Positions 46,693-58,531 of a DNA stretch of 64,000 nucleotides are shown piece by piece. A program made the position numbers and the translations under genes. This DNA comes from Taxillus chinensis (taxonomy: Eukaryota > Streptophyta > Magnoliopsida > Santalales > Loranthaceae): positions 49,995,004-50,059,003 of the forward strand of contig CM042089.1 of NCBI GenBank assembly GCA_023512835.1. The letters are read 5' to 3'. Every line of letters starts with the position of its first letter. Within the stretch, counting starts at the first letter, position 1. The notes beneath the pieces are model-generated. The model saw only the letters and a program-made list of their open reading frames with translations. It was not told the origin of the DNA and did not search any database.

Positions 46693-47270
46693 GAAGTCCT
46701 TTAAAACCTTCTTGCATCTGGGCTTCTACTCAAGAGCTTCAATAAATGGAATATTGATTTCCAGCTTCTTGAATATCTGCAGAAAGCATTCATTCACTTC
46801 TTCCATCTTTTGATTCCTCATCCGCTAAGGAAATGGCATTGTAGGCCTACGCTCTCTTGGCCTTTGTTCTTCAACTAGTTGAGTCTTAGTTGGTTGTTGC
46901 TCCTGGTTATCTCCCATATATTGCTCTTCCTCAACAGCTCTTTCCGATTTGTCAGCTGCTAAAGGCTGAATTGGTGCATCCGGTATGGCCTTCGTTTTGG
47001 GCTCTCTAGCTTCCTTAATTGCTTTACCACTTCTCAAAGTGATAGCCTTGCAGCTCTCATTGGGATTAACCTCTGTGTCACTGGGAAAAGCTTTGGAGGA
47101 GACTCTTTGGTTGGCATTCTGTGGCACACTCACTAGTAACTTTTCCAAGTTCTTTATGGCAGACTCCATACTGCTTAGTATCTCATCCACATTACCACCT
47201 TCCCTCTTTGCTACCTCATTCTCAGTCTGATAATTTCATCCTGTTTGTGGCTAAGGATGAGGTTGTTGTT
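46693..47270 (-). pseudogene. gag: Athila gag, C-terminal end
   Basis: Only the distal gag is present: a Gln-rich run (QQQQPHP) near 47270-47250, NEVAKREGGNVDEILSSMES, VNPNESCKAITLRSGKAIKE, ending PRERRPTMPFP with stops at 46825-46827 and near 46736. The N-terminal capsid domain and the 5' LTR are missing because the sequence switches near 47270 to an unrelated fragment. The frame is the same as for PR, RT and INT. Confidence 0.82.
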
Positions 47271-47274
47271 GCTG

Positions 47275-47773
47275 CATTCATTCATACATGCATCATATAC
47301 ATTTCTCTTGTGCCGTTTTTGTGAGTTGTTCTCAAAAGCCTCAAACTTTAGAAGTCATTAACCAACTAATGTCTCTCAAGCTCACCAATACCGCAAGGCA
47401 TCTCCATCAAATACCAATCATTGTTTCAAACAAGTCTCTCAGGTTCAAGCCTTTTACATTCCTGTCGGCTCTAGGCTTTTCATTCTCAATATCTTTGCAT
47501 CGTAGGTGGTAATCCTCCGGCCTCTACAACACATTATAGGCAAGTAATCCTCCTACCTCTGCGAACTCTCTCAGGTTCTAGCCTTTGGCATTCCTGTCAG
47601 CTCTAGGTTTTTAATTTTTAGTATCTTTACATCGTAGGTGGTAATCCTCCGGCCTCTGCAACGCATTGTAGGCAAGTAATCATCTTGCCTCTGCGAAGTC
47701 TCCCAGGTTCTAGCCTTTTACATTTTTGTCAGCTCTAGGCTTTTAATTTCCAGTCTCTTTGCATCATAGGTGG
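47275..47773 (+). repeat. Fragment of a Tat/Ogre 3' region with tandem units
   Basis: Contains wording shared with the G1 3' region (CTCACCAAT, AAATACCAATC, CAAGTCTCTC, AGTATCTTTACATCG) and units of about 130 bp with GTAGGTGGTAATCCTCCGGCC (from 47504 and 47633). No LTR end borders it on the Athila side, so the junction came from deletion or recombination. Copia C inserted at 47774 within such a unit. Confidence 0.72.
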
Positions 47774-49858
47774 TGTTGGAAACACAGGATTTGATGAAGT
47801 TGCCAAATTATAGTCTAAGTCTGGAGACTCGAAGAACCGAAGCTCGTAGGGTCGAAGAGTCGCAGTTCATGGAAATAAAACTGTCACATAACACATTGGC
47901 GGGAGGCTCGCAGACTCGTAGGGTCTGGAGACTCGAAGCAAGATGGTGACAAAACATCTGGTGACTCCTAGATCCAAGGTCGAAGGTCGTAAAGTCGTAG
48001 TACGGAAAAGAGAGAGTTACTGCAAGCATCGACAAGTTCAGAGACTCATAGAGTCAAAGAATTCTAAAGAACAATAACCAATGCTAATGACTCGTAGACT
48101 CGCAGCCCGTAGAACTGTAGACTCCCTAAATACACTTAAGTCAATTAACAGAACTTGAACTACCACTAGACTCGAAGACTTGTAGAGTCGTAGAGTCGAA
48201 GCCTTTGAACACTGTTAATAAAACAAGACTTGTAGACTCGCAGATTGAAAGTCGTAGAGTTGAAGCCTTCGAACAATGTTAAGAAAACAGGACTCATAAA
48301 CTCGTAGGTTGAAAGTCATAGAGTCGAAGCCTTCGAACAGTGTTAAGGAAATAGGACTCGTAGACTCATAGGTTGAAAGTCGTAGAGTCCAAATCTTCAA
48401 ACACTGTTAAGAAAACAGGACGCGTAGACTCGTAGGTTGAAGGTCGAAGAGTCGATGCTATAAAGACTGGCAAACAAATGAAACTGTAACTCAAGGGTCG
48501 TAGAGTCGTAGACTCGTAGACTCAAGGGATACAGTCACTATAAAGAAATTGCCACACTTCCAAACTCGGAGCTCGATGGTTGAGAGTTGTAGCTGAAGGG
48601 TCGTAGCCATACAGAAACTCAGTTTATGAGCCACTGTGAAAGACTAAGGAACAAAAGCGAAGTTTAAGACTCGTAGAGTCGAAGATATTCAGAGCCACTT
48701 AGTCAAATTTAGTAAACTGAGAGACCTAAAGGTCGTAGAAGAGCTAGGGTCGTAGACTCGTAGCTATAATAACAGGTAAATTAGACGGACTACGAAGAAG
48801 TCACTCTAAGCATCATTCGAAGAGTAGCAGACTCATAGATTCGTAGACTTCAGTTAATGGAGTGACACAAAAGGCTAATCCAACCTGAACTCTAGCCTCG
48901 AAGATTCGAAGATATGAGTCGTAGACTCGCAGAAACACTATAAAGCCTAGAGCAAAACTTCGCAACTTCCTACAGGTTTTAACTGAAATCTTTGAGTCAC
49001 CGAACCTATGAGGCATCTACCTCCGAGGTAGACTGACAACCCTAAACATAGTCACTTAGCGATATCATCAACTAGGGTTCGTACAGCAAGTCTGCGCCGT
49101 CCCGAGCAATTGAGCACATTAATGACACATTAATTGCTACCAACTGCCATCCACGGATGAACGGCCAAGATCGACTACATGCAAATACGCAGTATGGGCA
49201 TCTGATATGCAAATCAGAGCAGATTAACCCATCCCCTGTCATTCCGCATTTTAAGTGGTGGGAAGTCAGTCTATCGGGATAGATATCATGGCATATGAGC
49301 ACTTTAATCTTAAAAATATATCTCTCACACACTTAATGACAAAATCAAGAGTTTAACCTCTCTCTCAAAAGAAGGAAACACACAGAATACAAGACAATGG
49401 TTTTGACACACTTGAAATAAATAATCCTTTGCAGAACTAACAACAAGGGAGTTCCAACGAGAGAAAGGGAGACTTGGAGAGAATTCACACAAGTGTTGTG
49501 CGCCGCGTTGAATCAAGAACAAGAGTAATCCATCTAATTATTCACAAACCTTTTGTTCATCAAAGATCTAGCACTTGCATTAAGTCTAATCTCTGTGTTG
49601 TTTTCTACACATCGATCTATCATAAATCATCACTTTCACAACTGAGATCTGTGGAGAAAAGAGCATTTACTCTTTTCTCGTTTTGTCTGATAGTTCATCA
49701 TCACCCACGATATCACTCACAACACATCGTCATCTTCTCCATAAATACTTCCATCATAGTCATTTGTAGAGGAATCCAAAACCAGCTAACAGTCTAGCTT
49801 CCGCACATGAAGAAAGTCTATTCACCCCCCCTCCTCTAGACTCACTTTGGGACCAACA
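47774..49858 (+). repeat. 5' LTR of copia C (TGTTGGAAACAC...ACCAACA)
   Basis: 2085 bp. Starts TGTTGGAAACAC after GGTGG and ends TTGGGACCAACA two bases before the PBS. The end CTATTCACCCCCC-TCTAGACTC parallels the end of the A/B LTRs. It is filled from 47820 to 48930 with ACTCGTAG-type repeats. Confidence 0.9.
47820..48935. repeat. ACTCGTAG / AGTCGAAG octamer-type repeats in copia C LTR
   Basis: Scattered clusters of ACTCGTAG, AGTCGTAG and AGTCGAAG units, often back to back, within longer units of about 65-70 bp (48225, 48291, 48357, 48420) that carry GGTTGAAAGTCGTAGAGT and AACACTGTTAAGAAAAC segments. Confidence 0.88.
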
Positions 49859-49860
49859 AT

Positions 49861-49872
49861 TGGTATCAGAGC
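49861..49872 (+). other. Primer-binding site of copia C
   Basis: TGGTATCAGAGC, complementary to the 3' end of initiator tRNA-Met, two bases after the LTR end. Identical to the PBS of element B. Confidence 0.92.
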
Positions 49873-49900
49873 AGTTCTACAACTCCGTAGAGATCCCTAA

Positions 49901-51555
49901 ATGGCTGACATGGATTCCAGCAGTGCAACTCCAACTCCCAAGCAAGCTCCAGTTCCTATTGAGGAACTTGAAGCCAGTCGTGCTCCAGAAGAAGGAGCAA
50001 CTGGAGACCAGGAGCAGGAAGAACCTAGTACCAGCAGCAACAAGAAAGAACAAGAAGACTTCTATGACATTTTGCCTGGCTCATCCTCCCAAGTACCTAT
50101 GTGCACACCTGCTCGTTTTTCCAAATGGAAAGCAAAGATGAGAGCACACCTAGACATGCTCGACATGTATCTCTAGGAAACAATAAAGAACGGACCTTTC
50201 ACTCCAAAGATTATGCAGAGAGGTCGGTTAATGACAAAAGACCCAGATAGTTGGTTTAAGGTGGAGCAGAGGAAAGTAAAACTCGGCTTCAAGGCAAAAG
50301 CCATACTTTTCTCTGCACTTGACAATGACATGTTCACGGATGTGCAGGATCTTGAAACTGCTAAAGAAGTATGGAACAATCTCTGTCTCATCTACAAGGG
50401 AGATGAGCAAATACAGGACAACAAGATCTCCATGCTCAAACAAGAGTATGAAGCCTTCAGATGTGAACCGAAGGAGTTATTGGATAATATCTATAAATGG
50501 TTCACATGTCTGATTCAATGGATGAAGACTTATAATGTTGAGATCTCTCAGAAGGACAAGAATGACAAGTTTCTGAGATCTCTACCCTTGAGACTACTGA
50601 TAAAGACATCAGCCATCCGTCAGCTGAAGGAATGGAAGACCTGTGCCTTGGAAGCATTATATGGGGACCTCAAGACATTTGAAATGCAAAACGAAGAGCT
50701 TGAGGCATTTGAGAACCCTTCCAAGAAAAAGGAGAAGTCTGTTGCCTTTAAGGCCGCTACTGAAACAAGGGAACCATCTTCAGAAGAGGAAGAAGATGAA
50801 GTTGATGAACTTGTTTCAGATAGTGCCTCAGATGAAGAAGTGGCATTTCTGATCAAGAAACTGCTGAAGAGAAGGGGGAACTACAGGAGAAAAGCAAGGC
50901 AGTCATCCTCATCCTTTTCTAAGGGAAAGGATAAGGAGAAGTTGTAATGCTACCACTGCAACAAGCCCGGCCACTTTGCTGCCAACTGTTATAAGCTGAA
51001 GAGGGAGAAAAGGAGGCAGTTGAGCAGTAGAAGAAGACCAAAGGCTCCTCAAGCAGGAAGGATGACAAGAGCAAGAAGGCTCTTGTCACTAACAAATTTA
51101 ATAGTGAAACTGAGGAGGAAAAAGAATCTTTTGATGAAGAGAAGAAAGAAAAGGGTCTTATCTGCTTCATGGCTGATAATTCACCTCCCCTCAAGGTAAG
51201 AACCTACGAACAGCTCTACATTGAATATGAAGATACCTATAGAGCTCTAAAAGACATAGAGGAACAATTTCTCCCTATAAAAGCTGACAAAGAAAGATAC
51301 TATTCTAAACTCGAACACCTTTCATGTGAATATAGAGACTCTATAGATGATTATGAAAGAACAGAGAGAAGATTAAGAGCTGAAGTGAGTGAGATGAGAA
51401 GCACACACAATGATCTTTTGAACAAAGCTGGACAACTAAAATTGGCTAATAAAGACATCGATAGGCTTGAAAAGGAACTAGCTGAAACTAAAGTAGAACT
51501 GGAAAATGAAAGATTAATCAGTCAAAAGTGGCAAGCAGATTCCGGCTCACTTTAG
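49901..51555 (+). pseudogene. gag: copia C gag
   Basis: ATG 49901 (MADMDSSSATPTPKQAP). TAG at 50174-50176 interrupts the gag domain, which continues in frame (WFKVEQRKVKLGFKAKAILF; FTDVQDLETAKEVWNNL; YEAFRCEPKELLDNIYKWF; ALEALYGDLKTFEMQ). A second stop at 50945-50947 stands directly before the zinc knuckle CYHCNKPGHFAANC (50948-50989). A frame change near 51020 leads to an acidic/Lys region and the coiled-coil segment 51169-51555 (LKDIEEQFLPIKADKERYYS). Built like gag of element A. Confidence 0.9.
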
Positions 51556-52051
51556 GACCACTCCGGATGTTAAAGGTCTAGCCTTAGGTCTAGGTTTCTC
51601 TCAAGGCCAAAGGCCAAGGCCGCAGGTTTCCCCCCCCCTTTGTTCCTGTTGGCCCCCAGGCCCCCCCCCCCCCCCCCCCCCCTGATTGTGGAAAGGAGAT
51701 ATCAATGGCCCCGGCATAGTCCACCTAAAAACCCCCCCGACTCAAAGACTTGGGTGCTTGCATCCGAAGGCCAAATGCCAAGGCCCGAACCTTCACCAAC
51801 CGTCCTCTACATCCCAATGCAAGGGTAAGGGTGTAGTTATTCCAAAGACAAAACCAAGTGATACCTATTACATTTGAGACTAGTTCATCCAGAAGGCTAC
51901 TTACCTCCTAAGTTTGCTCTCGATGGTAGAGTTAAGAAACAGCCTAGGATATGTGAGAAAACCTAGGAAACCTCTTAACACTCCAGAAAACCCTTGAGAC
52001 GAGTGTTCAACCCAAACCCTGTCAAATGCCCCCCCCCCCTGTTGAAGTTGG

Positions 52052-52085
<34 letters not shown>

Positions 52086-52224
52086 AGCCCCCATCTTAGG
52101 AAGGAGATTCGCCACAGAAAAGGGTAAACCTTAAACAGCTGAATTTCTCTAAAAATCTGCGTGCAACAACAACTCTGATAGGAAGAAACAAACTAGGCAC
52201 ACACAGGCTACCCATTCAAAAGAC
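51556..52224 (+). other. copia C gag-pol linker with poly-C tracts
   Basis: Element A codes here for a basic linker and a second zinc knuckle; in C nothing coherent is readable. Two cytosine homopolymer clusters (51630-51682 and 52028-52083) break the sequence. Real copia sequence resumes by 52225. Treat the base calls here with caution. Confidence 0.6.
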
Positions 52225-55200
52225 TTGAAGACCAAACCCGTGAAGAAAACTGTCAAATCTGTGCCTACTAAAGCTGCCAAAGATAACAATAAGGAAGGAA
52301 AACGTGCAGAAAGTTTGAAGATTAATCCTGCTAGCAAATCTAATGAAGGATCACCTAGATTAGCATGGAAAGTTAAATCTACCTCTTCTTATTGGAAACC
52401 TAAATTGTCAACTGCAGCTTTCACTTACCCAAAGCCCAATCTTAATTGGGCCCCCAAGACTTAGTTGCTCATTGTGCAGGAACAGGTACCTGAAGTTGAA
52501 AGCAGCCACCGAAAACAAAAGATCAATTCTAGCCAGTGGTATCTTGACAGTGCCTGTTCTATGCACATGACAGATGATGCCTCTCTATTGAGTGAGGTAA
52601 GGGAGGTTGCAGCTTCATCTGTCACATTCGGGGATAACAAAAAGGGTAAGATTGTTGGTAAGGGTACTCTCTCAAATGGTTCTATTTCAATTCAGAATGT
52701 ATCTGTTGTTCAAGGTCTTAAACATAACCAGTTGAGCATAAGTCAATTGTGTGACAAGGGTTATGAAGTTTTGTTCACTAAACACACCTGCATAGTTATG
52801 GATCCTGTCTCCAAAGAGGTGAAGCTAAATGGGCATAGACAAGGCAATGTCTACAAGTTGGTCTTTGGTAATGCTCAATCTACTGAACTAATTTGTTTTC
52901 TGTCCAAAGCATCACCTGACATTAGTTGGTTGTGGCACAAAAGATTTGGCCATTTAAACTTTAAGACTATGTCTAAACTGGCATCTCTTGATTTGGTTGA
53001 GGGCTTGCCCAAGCAAGTTTATGAGAAAGAACACCCGTTTAGGGATTGTCAGCTGGGTAAGCAGGTTAAACATTCCTTTAAAAGTGTAGATAAAACTTCA
53101 ATCACCCAACCACTCGAGCTTCTGCACATGGACCTATGTGGACCAATAAATGTGTCTTCCTTATCTGGTGCACGATACTTTCTTGCAGTAGTAGATGACT
53201 ATACCAGATACACATGGGTCATGTTTCTCAAAAACAAAACTGAAACATTTGAGAATCTTGTTGAACTCTTCAATTGGGTCACAAATGTTAAGAGTCTTTC
53301 TATTAAGTACATTCGCAGCGATCATGGCAAGGAATTTGAATTTTCTGATATGTTTGAGTTTTGTACTGAACATGGTATCCAGCATAATTTCTCAGCACCA
53401 AGAACTCCACAACAAAATGGAGTGGCTGAAAGAAAGAATCGAACATTAGTTGAAGCAGCTACAACCTTGTTGATAGGAGCTCAGTTCCCAAAATCCCTAT
53501 GGGCTGAAGCTGTTGCCATTGCTTGTTATGTACAAAATAGAACTCTAATTAACAAACGAGCCATGAAAACACCCTATGAGTTATGGAAGGGAAGGAGACC
53601 AAACATTGGTCACCTAAGGATCTTCGGGTGTACTTGCTACATTCTGAACAATGGCAAGGATTACTTGAACAAGTTTGATGACAAATCAGATGATGGATAT
53701 CTTGTTGGATATTCCATGACTAGCAAGGCTTATCATGTATTTAATAGAAGAACCAAAGTTGTTGAAGAGTCTATTCATGTTTCTTTTGATGAGACTAACC
53801 ATGGAATGCAGAAAGGAAACCCAAATGTAAATGAAGGGCAGGACATTGTCGTTATAGAAGACCAAGACACAGATAATCCCACTACAACAGAAACAATGGG
53901 AGATGCACCTGAACCTGATAAACAAAGAGCTGAACCGGTTGCTGAGGAACCAAGTCAAAAATCAGTAGAAAATCATGACTCTAACATTCAACCTGTTCAG
54001 ACTCTGCCACTTCTACCAGCCCAAGAACCTGACATTGAGCAACTGGGCATTCATCATGAAGAAAGAGAAGACCTTCCAAAGGCAAGAAGAAGGTTAAAGG
54101 ACCACCCTTCTGAACTGATAATTGGAGACCCTGCTGCACGAGTTAAAACAAGGGCTGCCACACTCCATAAAAATCTGTATATGTGTTTTGTATCACAAGT
54201 GGAGCCAAAATCAGTTGATGTTGCAGTTCAGGATCACCATTGGATTAATGCAATGCAAGAAGAATTAAATCAGTTCAAAATACAGAAAGTATGGGAGTTA
54301 GTCAATAGGCCCAGATCACAACAAGTCATTGGCGTGAAATGGATCTTCAGAAACAAACTTGATGCTGATGGTGTTGTAATCAGAAACAAGGCCAGACTAG
54401 TTGCAAAAGGTTACATACAAGAAGAAGGAATCGACTATGATGAAACCTTTGCACCAGTTGCTAGACTGGAGGCCATTCGCATGTTCTTAGCATATGCAGC
54501 ATTCAAGGACTTCAAAGTTTATCAGATGGATGTCAAGAGTGCTTTCTTGAATGGAGACCTCCAAGAAGAAGTCTATGTTGAATAACCACCTGGATTTCAA
54601 GAGCCAAACCAAGAACACAAAGTATACAAACTGAAGAACGCTCTTTATGGACTAAAACAAGCTCCCAGAGCGTGGTATGAAACATTGTCAGAGTTTCCGA
54701 TCAAAAACAAGTTCAGAAAAGGCAAAATTGACCCCACGCTATTTCTCAAGGAAGGAAAAGGATCACCCTTGATAGTCCAAATTTATGTGGATGACATCAT
54801 TTTCAGATCAAGGGACAAAAAGCAATGTGAAGACTTCTCCCATTTAATGAAAAGTGAATATGAAATGAGTATGATGGGAGAACTCTCTTTCTTCCTTGGA
54901 TTGGAGGTCAAGCAGTTGGAGGATGAGATTTTTATCAGTCAAACCAAATACACAAAGGAGATACTGAAGAAGTTTAAAATGACTGATGTTTCACACATGA
55001 AAACTCCCATTCCTACAAACACCAAACTGGATATGGATTAAGCAGGCAAGGTGGTGGATATCTCAGAATACAGAAGCATTATTGGATCCTTGTTGTACCT
55101 GACAGCAAGTAGACCTGACATAATTTTTGCAACATGCATTTGTGCCAGATACCAAGCTAATCCCAAAGAATCCCACTTGTCACATGTCAAGAGGATTATG

Positions 55201-55297
55201 CGGTATCTAAAGGGAACAAAGAATTTGGGACTATGGTATCCAAGAGAGTCTGATTTCAAACTGAGAGGATATTCAGATGCAGACTTTGCAGGATGCA
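52225..55297 (+). pseudogene. pol: copia C pol: PR, INT, RT, start of RNase H
   Basis: One frame throughout with stops at 52462-52464, 54583-54585 and 55039-55041; 706 codons are open from 52465. [16 protein letters not shown], with DSA where DSG is usual. Pre-integrase [23 protein letters not shown] core Asp in LLHMDLCGP, Asp in IRSDHGKEF, Glu in [51 protein letters not shown] near 54785-54805. RNase H begins YSDADFAGC at about 55270-55296, where solo LTR D enters. The best-preserved copia pol here. Confidence 0.95.
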
Positions 55298-55385
55298 TGT
55301 CACGCCCCCGAATTCCAGGGAACCCGGAACCGGGTACATGACTTCTCCTTGCCCACACCCGATAGGTCAAGGGGTTGGTGACTAG

Positions 55386-58300
55386 TGTCATCACTGGTTT
55401 TCGTCCGGGCCCTTTTGGGGTGAGCTCAAACTAGACCAATGGTGAGAAAATTTAGAGTCGCCACCAACTGTTTTTGGGGTACAGTTGGATACCCTCTACT
55501 TTGAGTAGTCTTAAGTGTGTGGTCTGCGTTATCAGAGATGGGTTCGGGAGTTGGTTACATGTAGGGAAGGATTAGCACCCCTACAGCGCCCTTTCGGTAT
55601 CTAATTTGGGAGGAGGAGGTTTTATTTTATTTGTACTGTCATAGCTGGGTTAAGTTCCCGAAAAAGTCTATGATTTTTATTTAGGTAAGTTATTTATTAA
55701 AGTCATGATTAAGATTGATTTACCCTAGGTTTCTAAAGGGAATCCTAAAAGTTTTTGGGTTTTTGTTTGAAGTGGGGAATGGGATCCTATGGGTTTGTTT
55801 TTGGTTTTTCTTTTGGAAATTTAAGTCCTAAGAACTGGTTTTTTATTTTCCTTTTTTGTTTTTTTTTTTTTTTTTTTTGAGTTAGAAAACACATTTTGTT
55901 TTTGTGAAAAACGTTTTGTTTTGGTTTTGCTTTCGTTTTTTTTTGTTTTTCTTTTGTTTTTTTTTATTTTTTTTTGTTTTTTTGTTTTTTCTTGTTTTTG
56001 GAAGATAAAACATGTTTTTTATGTATTTTAAATGGAATTGGAACTCCTAAATATGGAAACGAGCATCTTTTAGATGCTTTTTTTTCCTTTTTTTTTTGGC
56101 TTGAAATACATTTTTTTGGTTTTGAAAACGTTTTCTTTTGTTTTTTTTTTTTGCAAGGATAAAACTTTGAAATTAACACAATAACATATAAAGTGATGTG
56201 TGTGGTTGTGACATCCATAAATTAAAACGACCCACTCTTTTCTTTCTTTTCTTTTTCTTCATGCCTCCCTTTGCTCCTTCTTTTTTTTTTTTTGAGTTTC
56301 CTTGCTGTTACATATTACAATTTTGTGTGTCACGACAATTACAGTCAATAAAACGGAAGAAAATTAATAAAAGGCGAGATAATGAAAAGAAACAACACAA
56401 TACAACAATTACAATAAAAACAAAAGAATAGCGTAAAGCAAATCGAAATGAGAAATTAACCCGACTTTATCTTGGATTTAGGGCTTCGATTGCTGCAACG
56501 TTGGCGGGAAGACGCGAGTCCTTTCTTGGTGTTTTTAAAGAGAGGTGGCTGGGCGAAATTTGCAGCAGACCTGGGTGTGGGAAGTAGGGGCCTCTCCTTT
56601 TTCTTTTTCTGTCTTTCTTTTTTCTTTCTCTCTCTGTTTTCGCTAGGACGAGACTGGGGCAGAGTTCTCTTCTTCCTTTTTTTTGTTTTGACTCTGGGCG
56701 TTTTTTTTTTTTGTTTGTGCTTCCCTTTTTTTTTTGGGAAAAGGAAGACTGGAATGAGACAGGCAAAATGGCAAAAAGCAAATAGACAGATAGGCAGATT
56801 GGAGGACTGAATCGAGAGAGGGCTGGAACGAGATAGGCAGATAGGCAAAAAAAGGAGGGCTGGAACAAGATAGGACTGAATCTTAAAAGGACCAGCTGAA
56901 TGGCAGAAAGACTGGATGTAATCCTCTCTTTTCTGGATTTTGGATCTCTATTTGCACTGTGTTTTTTCAACGAACAACCCCCTTTTTTTTCAACGATGAT
57001 CTCCCTTTTTCCAACCAATCAGCTCTTTTTTTTTTTAACCAACTAGCGCTCCCCAGTCTCAACGAACTAGGCCCCTTTTTTTTCTCTTAACTCTCTGTTT
57101 TTTCTCTCTGCACTGGGATGATGGAGGATTCTCCCTTTTTTTCTTTCAGCGAACTGTGCTCTTAATTCATGATCTTTCTCTTCTCTCTTTTTTTATCTTC
57201 AACGAAAACCCACACCCCGAAGAGCTCTTCTTCTTCTTTTGCAGGGGATGGAGGAATGCCCTTTAAAGTGCTGCAGAAGCCTCTTGCTAGACTGTCATGG
57301 TTGCTGCCATAAATGTTTTTGTCGGGTGCTTATTATTTGCAGCTCCATTATTTTGCAGATCAGTGTCTGGTCGGGTGGACAGTGTGTGCGGGAAAAGGGG
57401 AACTCGTGATTTGCCTTTTTGAATTTGTAGTTTAGCAGCACATGTGACCGACAGGTATTCAAAATAATTGTTTTGTCAGATGGCCAACGCATAAAATGCA
57501 TCCCGTGAGCAAGCCAGCGAGGAAGCCAGCGAGAGGAGCCAAATAACGAAAGTCAGACGTTAAGGGTCAGAATGTCGGCAGGGTCGAAGTGTCGGCAGGG
57601 TCGAAATTTCGGTGGGGCGAAAGTCAACGGTCAACGGGTCGACGTGTCGGCAGGTCGAAGGTCAACGGTCAACGGGTTGAAGGGTCGAAGGTCGGAGGTG
57701 GACAGGCTTCGATCCGTGGGTCGTAGGTCAAGGTTCGAAGGTTCGCAGGTCAAAGCATCGCAGGGTCAAGGGTCGAAGGTCGGAGTGTCGGCGGCGAGGC
57801 TTCGAGGCTTCGAGGCTCCGAGGCTTTGAGGCTCGAGGCTCCGAGGCTTCGAGGCTTCAGGGCTTCGAGGCTTCGGGGCTTCGAGGCTTCGGGCTTCGAG
57901 CGGGGCTTCGAGGCTTCGGGGCTTCGAGCTTCGGGGCTTCGAGGCTTCGAGGCTTCGGGGCTTCAAGCTTCGGGGCTTCGAGGCTTCGAAAGTCAACGGG
58001 TCGCAGTGTCGGCAGGTCAACTGTCAATGGTCAACTTTTTTTTTTACTTTTAATTACCTTTTTACCCCCACCAAAAATGCAAAAATGGGTAACCTTCCAG
58101 GAATTGTTTGGGGAGATCCGTATTCGCCTACATAGGCATTTTGAAGAGTTTCGCATGATCAATTTTGCGGGCAATTTGACCAGGGGCATTGACCGTCTTT
58201 TGGCAAGTTTGACTTTTTCCAACGAAAGTTGTTTTGGCCATAACTTCTTCATTTTAAGTCCGATTTGAGCTCGGTCAAGTGCGTTGGTCTCCAATTTTCA

Positions 58301-58531
58301 TCCTCCATCACCTGGTGTTGGTCTTGGGGCACTTCAAGGACTTGTAGCAAAAGTCATTAATTTTGAACTCCCCCATCCGTGTCAATTGTATCTACCTCGT
58401 GCCGATTGGGGTAGACCATTCCTTGGAAGTATGGGATCATTGTGGACCTGTTCAATAAGGTATATGGCATGGGGAGAAAGGTATATCAAATGGGGTTAGT
58501 ATGTCCAACCCGGACAAAATAGGGTCCTACA
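55386..58531 (-). mobile_element. Ogre-type solo LTR nested in LTR D
   Basis: 3146 bp, TGTCATCACTGG to GGGTCCTACA on +, flanked by perfect ACTAG duplications (55381-55385 and 58532-58536). On its own strand it starts TGTAGGACCC and ends GTGATGACA like the G1 LTR, with similar octamer and GACC-type arrays, but it is longer and clearly diverged. T-rich tracts at 55850-56170 and 56590-57240 mirror the A-rich parts of G1. No internal region, so a solo LTR. Open frames inside are not genes. Confidence 0.93.
57560..57995. repeat. GGTCGAAGGTC and GGCTTCGA arrays in Ogre-type solo LTR
   Basis: 57560-57790 holds GGTCGAAGGTCAACGG-type units, and 57790-57995 GGCTTCGA octamers, the reverse-orientation counterparts of the arrays at 29230-29575 in G1. 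Confidence 0.9.

Larger units (their letters stand above)
31358..47270 (-). mobile_element. Athila-type Ty3/gypsy element, minus strand, interrupted
   Basis: On the minus strand: gag C-terminus (from about 47270), PR, RT, RNase H, INT and ORF3. PR with DLGAS, RT with FMDD, INT ending near RMKPYYD, and a large ORF after INT are Athila features. It is interrupted by G2 (32543-41576), cut at 31358 by G1 and at about 47270 by a foreign fragment. No Athila LTR is inside the window. It is the oldest layer readable here. Confidence 0.88.

Noticed and set aside
55964..57018. Lys- and Phe-rich open frames on both strands
   Set aside because: They come from poly-T/poly-A tracts of the Ogre-type solo LTR; similar frames occur in the G1 LTRs.
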